Below are positions 1-7,942 of a DNA stretch of 64,000 nt, piece after piece. Source of the stretch: Bythopirellula sp041737835 (GTDB lineage Bacteria; Planctomycetota; Planctomycetia; Pirellulales; Lacipirellulaceae); the NCBI GenBank assembly GCA_041737835.1, contig JBGSQY010000054.1. One strand, given 5' to 3'. Every line of letters begins with the position of its first letter. Within the stretch, counting starts at the first letter, position 1. A program made the translations under genes and the position numbers. The notes under the pieces were generated by a model that did not search any database, had not been told where the DNA came from, and saw only the letters and a list, made by a program, of their open reading frames with translations.

Positions 1-2
1 GG

Positions 3-1373
3 CTTGTGATCGATGGCAAGGTCAAGACGGGCGGTTATATGAACCCGACGTGGTGGCGAGGAACGATGCGGCCCGATGATGCCCCCGCCATGGGACCGAA
101 CATCAGCCGTTTTGCGCCGGGTCGAACGGGAACTGGACTCACGGACGATCTTGCTGCGGTCGCCGATCAAATGGTCGATGAGGATATCGCCGCGTACGAA
201 CATCACTACGGTTTGTGGTATGAACGGCGGCGGGACGATCATCTCATGGGACGGCAAGAGGATGGTGCGGTGATCCCACCGTTTTATGAACAGCCGTTTG
301 CCCGCACGGGTGAAGAGACAGCGTGGGACGGTTTGAGCAAATACGATCTCACGAAACCGAATCCTTGGTATTGGCAGCGGCTGAAGGATTTTTCAAAACT
401 GGGCGAAGAGCACGGGTTTGCATTATTTCATCAGCATTTTTTTCAACACAATATTCTCGAAGCAGGTGCCCATTGGGTCGATTGTCCTTGGCGGCCAGCG
501 AATAACGTGAACGACATGGGCCTGCCGGAACCGACGCCTTTTATTGGCGACAAGCGGTTGTTCATGGCGCACAATTTTTATGATCTCTCGTACGAGCCGC
601 GGCGGGAATTGTATCGCCAATACATCCGTCAGTGTTTGGATGCCTTGGCGAATTCGCCGAACGTGATTCAACTCACGAGTGCGGAGTACACCGGCCCGCT
701 GGAGTTTGTGCAGTTTTGGCTCGACACTATCATTGAATGGCAGAACGAACACAATCGCGATGTCATAGTCGCGTTAAGTGCCACGAAGGACGTACAAGAC
801 GCGATCCTCGCCGATCCCGAGCGAAGTCCCCATGTCGATGTAATCGATATTCGGTATTGGACATACGACAAGAATTTCAAATTGTATGCGCCGCCGGGGG
901 GAGCCAATTTGGCTCCGCGGCAGCACATGCGTCAGTTGCAGCCGAAAGAGAGTTCGTTCGCGTCGATTGTGAAAGCGGTCCGTGAGATGCGACTGGCCCA
1001 TCCAGAAAAGGCTGTCACGTACTATGCAGATCAGAATTGTCGAAGCGGCCGAGATGGTTGGGCCGTGTTGATGGGGGGCGGCTCGCTCGCCGAAGTGAAG
1101 CTGCCGGACGAGTTGGCCGAACAGATTGTTTCGATGTTACCGACCGACGGGGTGGTAGAAGGTGATGATGTGTGGTGTTTGGCGGGAGACGGCAACTATT
1201 TGATTTATGCCGCTGGTGAATCGAAACCGCTATCGCTAAATCTCGCGCAAGGAAGCTATGAAGCGAAATGGTTGAATCCAAAAAGCGGCGAAGTAGTTGC
1301 CAGCGATTCGATTCAAGGTGGCAAAATTTCACTGCCAGCCAAAGGACGTGTGTTGTGGCTGACGCGGGAGTGA
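3..1373 (+). CDS. DUF6298-like secreted carbohydrate-active protein, 5' partial
   Basis: The reading frame is open to the first base of the window, so the N-terminus (and any signal peptide) lies upstream; a GTG at position 6 is only an internal codon. The visible 455 residues show a TIM-barrel-like body with many Trp/Tyr/Asp-rich stretches (YWQRLKDFSKLGEEHGFALFHQHFFQHN, cut here by description only to its sense: an aromatic/His-rich core) and a C-terminal beta domain of about 80 residues resembling the putative collagen-binding domain found after DUF4038-type hydrolases (LIYAAGESKPLSLNL, WLNPKSGEVV). I associate this architecture with DUF6298 proteins of planctomycetes and Bacteroidetes, from memory. 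No activity can be assigned. It stands convergent to the GH127 gene, and its context suggests a role in plant or algal glycan breakdown. Confidence 0.6.
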   Translation, partial: LVIDGKVKTGGYMNPTWWRGTMRPDDAPAMGPNISRFAPGRTGTGLTDDLAAVADQMVDEDIAAYEHHYGLWYERRRDDHLMGRQEDGAVIPPFYEQPFARTGEETAWDGLSKYDLTKPNPWYWQRLKDFSKLGEEHGFALFHQHFFQHNILEAGAHWVDCPWRPANNVNDMGLPEPTPFIGDKRLFMAHNFYDLSYEPRRELYRQYIRQCLDALANSPNVIQLTSAEYTGPLEFVQFWLDTIIEWQNEHNRDVIVALSATKDVQDAILADPERSPHVDVIDIRYWTYDKNFKLYAPPGGANLAPRQHMRQLQPKESSFASIVKAVREMRLAHPEKAVTYYADQNCRSGRDGWAVLMGGGSLAEVKLPDELAEQIVSMLPTDGVVEGDDVWCLAGDGNYLIYAAGESKPLSLNLAQGSYEAKWLNPKSGEVVASDSIQGGKISLPAKGRVLWLTRE

Positions 1374-1510
1374 CCATCTGAAGCCATTCTGAGGCGACTT
1401 CTACGAGCCGAAGAATCTAGCCAACATCGCCTACACAATTAAACGTCTTCGCAAATGCCAACCAGATCTCTCGGTCGGCAAGCCTCCCTCGGGATGACAT
1501 ATTTGATGCC

Positions 1511-3541
1511 CTATTTCACCGGCAGCCAGACGGTCATCTCACCTGCCCCGCGGTTGGCCCAGGCGTAGTAGGGAATGAGCCGCAGCGGAATCGTCTTGGC
1601 TTCAGCAGGTAGCTTGGGCCTATAAAGTTCTGAACCCCAGTCGGTGGTTGGTTCGACAAGTGCTTCGGTTTCAACAACTTCAACTCCCCCGAGCAGATCG
1701 GAGTCGAACTTTGTCGTGAGCTTGGCATCAGCAGGGATCACAACGTCTTCAAGTTGAACATCCTTGGGCAAGTCAGCCGATTCCAGGCAATAAACGATAG
1801 GCCCCCGTTTAATGGCGACTTGATGCTGAGTTTCTTCAACCAGTGGGTGCGCTTCGATTAATTGTGCAGGCATAGGGAGATCAAGCGTTACGACATCACC
1901 CGTTTTCCACGGGCGGCGAATCTCGAAGTATTCGCTCGATAAGATTGTTTCTGTAACGGGCTTGCCGTTGATCTCGATAGTCGCACCTTCACTCCAGCCA
2001 GGGATGCGAAGCTTCAGAGAAAATTCCTTGCTGGGGCATTCGTCAATGGTGAGCGTGACTCTGCCATCCCAGGGATAGTTGGTTGTCTGCGTGATCTTGA
2101 GTGGAGCATCGCCGAGGGTTGTGTTGAGCGTGTTGCTGCCATAAAGATTCACATACACCGAGTCGTTGGATTTGCTGTAGGCATAGCCGCTGAGTTCAGC
2201 GATCGTGCGAACCACGTTAGGTGGGCAGCAGAACGACGTGAAGAATTTTTGCCGCGTGCGAGGATAGCGTAGCTCAACCGGCAAGGGATCGACGACGCGC
2301 AACGGATTCACATAAAAGTATTCCGTACCGTCGAGGCTAACGCCGCTGAGGATGCTGTTGTAAAGAGCCAACTCCACGAGGTCGACATACTTGGCTTCGC
2401 CGGTGAGCAGAAACATTCGCCAATTCCACATCGCACCAGCGATGTTGGCACAGGTTTCATTATGAGCGGTCGTGGTGGGGAGTTGATAATTGCGGCCAAA
2501 AGATTGGTGCGTGCGCGTGATGTGGGCTTGGTTGGCACTTCCATCGGGTGAGGCACCATCATAGAGTGCTCCGCAAGCGCCGGTGATATAAAGCTTTTTC
2601 TGAACCAAGTTTTCCCAAATGGCTTGCAGAGGTTCGAGCAAAGATTTGTCACCCGTCTCGGCATAGAGATCGGCTGCACCGGCATATAAGTAATTGGCCC
2701 GCACGGCATGGCCGACTGCTTCTTTTTGTTCAACAAAAGGAACAAGATCTTGGTTGTCGTCGCCCCCTTCGGTCACGAGGTTCCGCATATCAAGGAATGT
2801 TTGGGCAAGCTTGAGATACTCGGGCTTGCCCGTGGTGCGGTAGAGTTCAATCGCGCCCATATAATGCGATGGGCAGACAGCATTGCGTGCAAGTTCCGGG
2901 GACGGATTTTCGAAAGTTTTGATCATGAACCGAGCTGCCTTTTCGGCTGCATCAAGTAAGTCCGTTTTTTGTGTCAGGCGATAGTGCAGGCAAGCCGTTG
3001 TCATGAGATGGCCCATGTTGTACATCTCGAAGTTGAGGCGGTTCTCGAACGGTTTGGCGGACGTATCGCCATTGCGCTCGCGAATCAATACCGGCGTGTG
3101 GATGTAGCCATCCTCCCGTTGTGCGGCGGCGATCGCGGCGATCGAGGTTTCGATCGCTTCGCCAAGAGTCTGGTCTTGCGTGACGGCATACGTGGCAATA
3201 GCCGCTTCGAGCCACTTGTAAAAATCCCCGTCGTTCCATTGGGCTCCGTGGTAGTCACCTTCGGCCTTGCCGCCAGCAATCAGAAAATGCTCGAGGAACG
3301 GTTTGTATGTGCCATCGCGCATGAGGGCCCACATCGTGGGGATTGATTTGTTGTGGCAGGTATCGACCCGGTCGGCCCAAAAGCCATCCGTCCAGCGGAC
3401 TTCATTAAGCGGAACAGGCTCGACGACGGCAAACTTGCTGTTGGATGTGTCGGTGATCGCTTGGCCAAAAAGCAGCGTCGGGACAAGCGCGACGAGTAAA
3501 GCGGCGGTCGTAGGAGAAAAGTAATGCTTGGCGACGAGCAT
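1511..3541 (-). CDS. GH127 beta-L-arabinofuranosidase-family hydrolase, secreted
   Basis: 676 residues from the ATG at 3541, chosen because it opens with a typical signal peptide (to about LLFGQA, residue 27); the open frame continues upstream into the neighbouring gene but that extension has no family sense. The GH127 (alpha/alpha)6 barrel is clear. Zn/cysteine centre: Glu362 and Cys364 in NETCAN, Cys438-Cys439 in FCCPPN, matching the metal ligands and Cys nucleophile known from HypBA1. The residue 16 positions before Glu362, where HypBA1 has the acid/base Glu322 (GES/GEA-F), is Gln346 in HQSFGRNYQLP. This may mark a subfamily with a different substrate; one GH127 member in rhamnogalacturonan II degradation acts on aceric acid. 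Probable role: removal of an exo-linked L-sugar from pectic side chains in the periplasm. Confidence 0.88.
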   Translation of the reverse strand: MLVAKHYFSPTTAALLVALVPTLLFGQAITDTSNSKFAVVEPVPLNEVRWTDGFWADRVDTCHNKSIPTMWALMRDGTYKPFLEHFLIAGGKAEGDYHGAQWNDGDFYKWLEAAIATYAVTQDQTLGEAIETSIAAIAAAQREDGYIHTPVLIRERNGDTSAKPFENRLNFEMYNMGHLMTTACLHYRLTQKTDLLDAAEKAARFMIKTFENPSPELARNAVCPSHYMGAIELYRTTGKPEYLKLAQTFLDMRNLVTEGGDDNQDLVPFVEQKEAVGHAVRANYLYAGAADLYAETGDKSLLEPLQAIWENLVQKKLYITGACGALYDGASPDGSANQAHITRTHQSFGRNYQLPTTTAHNETCANIAGAMWNWRMFLLTGEAKYVDLVELALYNSILSGVSLDGTEYFYVNPLRVVDPLPVELRYPRTRQKFFTSFCCPPNVVRTIAELSGYAYSKSNDSVYVNLYGSNTLNTTLGDAPLKITQTTNYPWDGRVTLTIDECPSKEFSLKLRIPGWSEGATIEINGKPVTETILSSEYFEIRRPWKTGDVVTLDLPMPAQLIEAHPLVEETQHQVAIKRGPIVYCLESADLPKDVQLEDVVIPADAKLTTKFDSDLLGGVEVVETEALVEPTTDWGSELYRPKLPAEAKTIPLRLIPYYAWANRGAGEMTVWLPVK

Positions 3542-3730
3542 TTGCGAAATTCCATTCCTTGATTGCAACGGAGGTGTCTGCGATAGTTGATTGTACTCTT
3601 CGGAAGTCTTGAAAACCAACGTCATTGCGTTTCGTATGGTCATTTGCCACCGTTGGTTGCAAACCCACTGAGTGCGGGTCAGGCTTGCTACAAAATCAGA
3701 GCCACGAGCCCCTTTTGATTGGACAAAACT

Positions 3731-5347
3731 ATGTATCGATACCTTGTCGTCCTGGGATTGTGCCTCATTGGTTTGGCTGCAGATCGGGCGCTGGCAGCTG
3801 AGTCCTCTGCGGTCGAAGTCACGCCGGAAGTCGAGCAGTGGGGAACTTGCGAGGTCTCGTTGAACGGCACGCAAGAAGGCAATCCTATCGTCGACGTGTT
3901 GCTGTCGGCCAAGTTCTTTCAGAATGAAACCTCCGTTGAGGTCGATGGCTTTTATGACGGCGATGGAATTTATCGCTTGCGATTCATGCCAGAAAAACAA
4001 GGCGAGTGGCAATTCGTGACCAAAAGCAATCGGCCCGAGCTCGACGGCAAGACCGGCAAGTTCACGGTCACAAAGCCGACGGGGGACAATCATGGTCCCG
4101 TGCGTGTGGCCAACACGTTCCACTTTGCTTATGCCGACGGCACGCCTTACAAGCAACTGGGGACAACCTGTTACGCTTGGAATCATCAGCCGGCAGAACT
4201 GGAAAAGCAGACGTTGGAGACATTGTCCAATTCACCGTTTAACAAGTTGCGATTCTGTGTGTTTCCGAAACGCTACAACTGGAACATGGATGAGCCCGCA
4301 TTGTATCCGTTTGAAGGGAAGCCGCCGCGGACTTGGAACACGGAGAAATTTAATCCCAAGTTTTTTCAGCATCTCGACGAGTGCGTGCTGGAGTTACAGA
4401 AGCTGGGGATCGAAGCCGACATCATTTTGTTGCACCCTTACGATGAAGGTCACTGGGGCTTCGACCGTATGTCGCCCGTCGAGGATGATCGCTATTTGAA
4501 ATATGTCGTGAGCCGATTGGGTGCGTACCGCAATGTGTGGTGGTCGCTGGCCAATGAATACGATTTCATGACCGAGAAGCGTGAAGAAGATTGGGAGCGC
4601 ATCGGTGAGGTCGTCGACGCGGCGGATCCTTATGATCATTTGCTGTCGATTCACAATGGCAAGGAACTTTTCAATCAAACGAGGCCATGGCTCACCCATG
4701 CGAGTATTCAGAACGGCGCGGCGGTCGAAGATCCCGCACGGGCGGAATTGTATCGCGATGCCTACCGTAAGCCGATTGTATTTGATGAAGTGAAATATGA
4801 AGGAGATATCCCCAAGCGTTGGGGCAATCTTTCGGCGGAAGAAATGGTCCATCGGTTTTGGGCGGGCACGATTGGCGGTACTTATGTGGGGCATGGCGAA
4901 ACATATTTGAGCCCCGACGATATTTTGTGGTGGTCCAAGGGGGGCGTGCTGAAAGGGAAGAGCCCCGAGCGGTTGGCGTTCTTGCGCGAAGTGCTGGAAG
5001 ATAGCCCCGCCGAGGGAATCAATCCGATTGATAAATGGCAGAACTCTGAGTATGCGGGAAAGAGTTCTGAGTATTACTTGGTTTACTTTGGCAAGGAGAA
5101 GCCAACAGAGTGGGAATTCAAATTGCCGAACCCACCGCAATTGAAAGGGATGCCGCCGGTCGAGGAGATGAAGTTTACGGCGGAAGTGCTGGATGCTTGG
5201 GATATGACGGTGACGCCCGTTGAAGAAACGTTCACGCTCAAGAAGCTCGATGACTATTTTTACAGCGATGCCGACGGACGCAAGATCGAGCTACCCGGCA
5301 AGCCCTATATGGCGATTCGCATCAAACGAGTGCATGAATCGGATTAA
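3731..5347 (+). CDS. DUF5060/DUF4038 glycoside hydrolase (GH140-like)
   Basis: 538 residues from ATG 3731; an in-frame TTG at 3719 would add four residues and cannot be excluded. Signal peptide ends near ADRALA. Domain order: DUF5060 beta-sandwich (about residues 28-105, WGTCEVSLNG to GKFTVT), then a DUF4038-type TIM barrel (about 115-430) with the acid/base-like motif WWSLANEYD and a second carboxylate motif IVFDEVKYEGD, then a C-terminal DUF5605-like beta domain ending AIRIKR. DUF4038 is the defining domain of GH140 apiosidases of rhamnogalacturonan II, but other DUF4038 clades exist, so the substrate is inferred only from context. It is followed 44 bp later by the MGH1-like gene on the same strand, probably co-transcribed. 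Its 5' end faces away from the GH127 start, giving a short divergent promoter region at 3542-3730. Confidence 0.8.
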   Translation: MYRYLVVLGLCLIGLAADRALAAESSAVEVTPEVEQWGTCEVSLNGTQEGNPIVDVLLSAKFFQNETSVEVDGFYDGDGIYRLRFMPEKQGEWQFVTKSNRPELDGKTGKFTVTKPTGDNHGPVRVANTFHFAYADGTPYKQLGTTCYAWNHQPAELEKQTLETLSNSPFNKLRFCVFPKRYNWNMDEPALYPFEGKPPRTWNTEKFNPKFFQHLDECVLELQKLGIEADIILLHPYDEGHWGFDRMSPVEDDRYLKYVVSRLGAYRNVWWSLANEYDFMTEKREEDWERIGEVVDAADPYDHLLSIHNGKELFNQTRPWLTHASIQNGAAVEDPARAELYRDAYRKPIVFDEVKYEGDIPKRWGNLSAEEMVHRFWAGTIGGTYVGHGETYLSPDDILWWSKGGVLKGKSPERLAFLREVLEDSPAEGINPIDKWQNSEYAGKSSEYYLVYFGKEKPTEWEFKLPNPPQLKGMPPVEEMKFTAEVLDAWDMTVTPVEETFTLKKLDDYFYSDADGRKIELPGKPYMAIRIKRVHESD

Positions 5348-5354
5348 ATGTAGA

Positions 5355-5452
5355 GTACGCCAAGGTCGCTCAGATACGCAAAGGATATAAAATGGAGATG
5401 GTCATTCGATCTCTGCGGTCCTCTGTCTCATTGCGCCCTCTGCGTTTACTTG
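5355..5452. repeat. Imperfect inverted 'ACGCAGAG/CTCTGCG'-type dispersed repeat
   Basis: The stretch around the 5' end of the MGH1-like gene has a purine-rich left side (CGCCAAGGTCGCTCAGATAC) and a complementary-style pyrimidine-rich right side (CTCTGCGGTCCTCTGTCTCA, then TTGCGCCCTCTGCG). Repeated ACGCAGAG units of this kind are dispersed, multi-copy sequences in several phyla including planctomycetes and Chloroflexi; this is recalled, not searched. The right arm is inside the predicted coding frame and would encode most of residues 6-22 of the neighbouring protein. Confidence 0.4.
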
Positions 5453-7002
5453 TCAGCGGCTTGTGGATTTTAGGCGGCTCAGTTTTTTCGCCGATGACGC
5501 TCATCTACTACGTTCACGCCGAGCCGGCTGTACTGAAGCCGGAGAACTATCGACACTACCTCGAAAAGTTCAATGCCGCGGATGAAGAAGCGGTCGTGAA
5601 TTCTATTCCCAATGCGAATGCTTGGGGCTGGATGGTCGAGCAAATTCCCTTCTTTGATTGCCCCGCCGGACAGTTTGAAGAGACTTACTATTTCCGTTGG
5701 TGGAGTTTTCGTAAGCACATTAAGCAGACGGATGAAGGCTTGGTACTCACCGAGTTCATCACGCCCGTCAGTCACGCGGGGAAACACAACACGATTGCGT
5801 GTGCTTATGGCCATCACCTCGCCGAGGGGCGTTGGCTCGGCGATCAAAAGTTGCTCGATGACTACACACTGTTTTGGTTTCGCGGGGGCTCTAATGACGG
5901 CCCGATGCCGCACCTTCATAAGTTCAGCAGTTGGGCGGCGTCGGCACTTTACGAGCGTTACTTAGTGACGGGCGACAAACAATTTTTGGTTGAACTGCTG
6001 GATGATTTGGTGGCTGATTATCGTACCTGGGTCACGGAACGCGGTCGCCCAGACGGCATGTTCTGGCAACACGACGTCAAAGACGGCATGGAGGAATCGA
6101 TCAGCGGCGGACGGCACGTGCAGAATGTGCGGCCGACGATCAACAGCTACATGGCGGCCAATGCCGGGGCGATCAGCTCGATTGCGATGATGGCTGGGCG
6201 TGATGATGTTGCGAATGAGTTTTCTCACGCGGCTCGTGATTTACAGCAGAAGCTGAATGAGAAACTTTGGGATGAAGATCTGAAGTTTTATGTCGCCAAG
6301 TCCGCTGAAGGTGAGTCATTGAAAGTCAGGGAACAAATCGGTTTTATTCCTTGGATGTTCAGTTTGGCTGACGACGATCATGCCGAAGCTTGGCTGCAGC
6401 TCAATGATCGCGAAGGTTTTTGGGCTCCGTGGGGCATCACGACGGCAGAGCGAAGACACCCAGCATTCCGCACTCACGGCACGGGGACATGCGAATGGGA
6501 TGGGGCGGTGTGGCCCTTCGCGACGAGCCAAACTCTCACTGGGCTCGCCAATTTGCTAAGGAGCCAAGACCAAGAGTTTGTCACCAAACGTGATTATTTC
6601 GAGCAACTGCTGACCTATGCTCGTTCGCATCAAAAGGATGGCGTGGCCTTCATTGGTGAGTATTTGGACGAAACCACCGGCGAGTGGCTGATCACGGGTG
6701 AAAAAGAAAAGCGGAGCCGGTTTTACAATCACTCGACGTTCTGTGATTTGGTGATTAACGGCTTGGTAGGGATCGTACCGCAGGAAGGCAACACGTTGGT
6801 TGTCGATCCTTTGCTGCCAGATGATTCCTGGGATTGGTTCTGTTTGGATGGCGTGCCGTATCGTGGGCACAATGTCACGGTCATTTGGGATCGCACGGGC
6901 AAACGCTACAACCGCGGCACAGGGTTGGTTGTGTTGGTGGATGGTGAGGAAATGGCCCACACGCCGGGGTTGTCGCGAGTGGTGGTGGATCTGCCGGAAT
7001 AG
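5392..7002 (+). CDS. MGH1-like (alpha/alpha)6 glycoside hydrolase
   Basis: 536 residues. The body is an (alpha/alpha)6 barrel of the MGH1-like type related to GH63/GH37: landmarks are YYFRWWSFRKHI (about 101-112), the Gly/Asp-rich DGPMPHLHKFSSW, QHDVKDGMEESISGGRHVQNVRPTINS with likely catalytic acids, GTCEWDGAVWPFATSQTL, and a C-terminal beta segment. Substrate unknown; alpha-linked gluco- or manno-configured sugars are typical for the wider clan. The N-terminus is odd: residues 6-22 derive from a low-complexity repeat, and a hydrophobic stretch (LLVSGLWILGGSVF) then serves as the export signal, so the original start may have been downstream. It follows the GH140-like gene at 44 bp and ends in a 33-bp convergent gap that holds a hairpin. 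Confidence 0.78.
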   Translation: MEMVIRSLRSSVSLRPLRLLVSGLWILGGSVFSPMTLIYYVHAEPAVLKPENYRHYLEKFNAADEEAVVNSIPNANAWGWMVEQIPFFDCPAGQFEETYYFRWWSFRKHIKQTDEGLVLTEFITPVSHAGKHNTIACAYGHHLAEGRWLGDQKLLDDYTLFWFRGGSNDGPMPHLHKFSSWAASALYERYLVTGDKQFLVELLDDLVADYRTWVTERGRPDGMFWQHDVKDGMEESISGGRHVQNVRPTINSYMAANAGAISSIAMMAGRDDVANEFSHAARDLQQKLNEKLWDEDLKFYVAKSAEGESLKVREQIGFIPWMFSLADDDHAEAWLQLNDREGFWAPWGITTAERRHPAFRTHGTGTCEWDGAVWPFATSQTLTGLANLLRSQDQEFVTKRDYFEQLLTYARSHQKDGVAFIGEYLDETTGEWLITGEKEKRSRFYNHSTFCDLVINGLVGIVPQEGNTLVVDPLLPDDSWDWFCLDGVPYRGHNVTVIWDRTGKRYNRGTGLVVLVDGEEMAHTPGLSRVVVDLPE

Positions 7003-7010
7003 GGGTTGAA

Positions 7011-7029
7011 CGGCATCGGGACGATGCCG
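7011..7029. terminator. Short perfect hairpin between convergent genes
   Basis: CGGCATCG, a GGA loop and CGATGCCG form a perfect 8-bp stem in the 33-bp space between stops at 7002 and 7036. There is no T run, so it would be a weak or bidirectional terminator; the position is the main argument. Confidence 0.5.
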
Positions 7030-7035
7030 GCTAAC

Positions 7036-7926
7036 TTAGGACGCTTGAAAGATTTTTTTGAGGTAGCGGGCGTTCGCGCCGTAGTTGCCGCGCACGTCGC
7101 GAGCATTTTTCGCGTCGCGGGAACGTTCCATCACGAGCCAACCGCTCCAACCCATGTCGTCGAGTGTCTTTTTGACCTTTGGCATGTCGAGCCGTTTGTT
7201 GTTTTCCAGCCAAACGCCATCCTCATCCGTGCAGTGAATTTGGCAAATTCGGTCTTTGCCCAGCGTTTGTAGCTCTTTGACAAGATCGCGCTCATTTTGC
7301 AGGGCGTTGGCAAAATTGAAATAGCTGCGAATCGCGGGGGAACCGATCTCTTCGAGTAACTCGACTTCGCCTTGGGCATCGAGGGCCGTTTCGATGCCGA
7401 TGACCACACCGGCATCATTTGCCATTTGGCCGACTTCACGCAGTCGTTCGACGATGGCGGGCCGTAGTTCGGGATGTAAGTTGAGATCGCCCTGCACTCC
7501 CAACGGGAGAAAAGCGACTTTGACGCCGAATTGGGTCATCGTCGCGATGCAATCGCCCAGCATCTGTTTGTAGGTGGGCCGCTCGGCGAACGATTGTGCG
7601 TAAAACCCCGACATGGCGATTGAGCAGATTTCGATGCCGAGCTCCTCGGCTTGCTTTTGAAATTGCTCGCGGATTTTGGGATCGGCGAGGGCGTTTTCAA
7701 ACGTATCGCGTTGCCCCAGCGAACCCATGTCGAGTTCCACCCCGTCGACGCCAATTTCTTTGGCCAACGTAAGAGCCCCAGGTCTCTGACGCTTGAGGAT
7801 CATCCAGTCGCAGACGCCGATTTTATAGCGATCATTTGTCGCTTCTGTGGCTGCGAGGAATTGATCGCCAAGTATAACAGTGCCTGTCGCCACGGCGGAA
7901 GCTGCCAGAAAGTTGCGTCGGTTCAT
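7036..7926 (-). CDS. Tat-exported xylose-isomerase-like TIM barrel protein
   Basis: 296 residues. The N-terminus MNRRNFLAASAVATGTVILG is a twin-arginine signal, so the folded protein is probably exported to the periplasm. The rest is an AP-endonuclease-2/xylose isomerase-like TIM barrel: VDGVELDMGSLGQ, IEICSIAMSGFY, VVIGIETALDAQGEVELLEEI with a typical metal-binding Glu, ICQIHCTDEDG and WLVMERSRDA. Such proteins act as sugar isomerases or epimerases, or have no known activity; exported versions are abundant and uncharacterised in planctomycetes. The gene lies 16 bp after the stop of the next upstream gene on the same strand, so it is probably the last gene of a unit running from the GH106 gene downwards. 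Confidence 0.75.
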   Translation of the reverse strand: MNRRNFLAASAVATGTVILGDQFLAATEATNDRYKIGVCDWMILKRQRPGALTLAKEIGVDGVELDMGSLGQRDTFENALADPKIREQFQKQAEELGIEICSIAMSGFYAQSFAERPTYKQMLGDCIATMTQFGVKVAFLPLGVQGDLNLHPELRPAIVERLREVGQMANDAGVVIGIETALDAQGEVELLEEIGSPAIRSYFNFANALQNERDLVKELQTLGKDRICQIHCTDEDGVWLENNKRLDMPKVKKTLDDMGWSGWLVMERSRDAKNARDVRGNYGANARYLKKIFQAS

Positions 7927-7942
7927 CTATTGTTCCTCAAAG

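Noticed and set aside
3542..4186. N-terminal extension of the GH127 frame to 4186, overlapping the next gene
   Set aside because: The extension precedes a clean signal peptide and does not resemble any GH127 N-terminus, so the inner ATG at 3541 was chosen.
4394..5140. 248-codon minus-strand frame inside the GH140-like gene
   Set aside because: Shadow frame of a supported gene; no recognisable motif and rich in residues typical of antisense translation.
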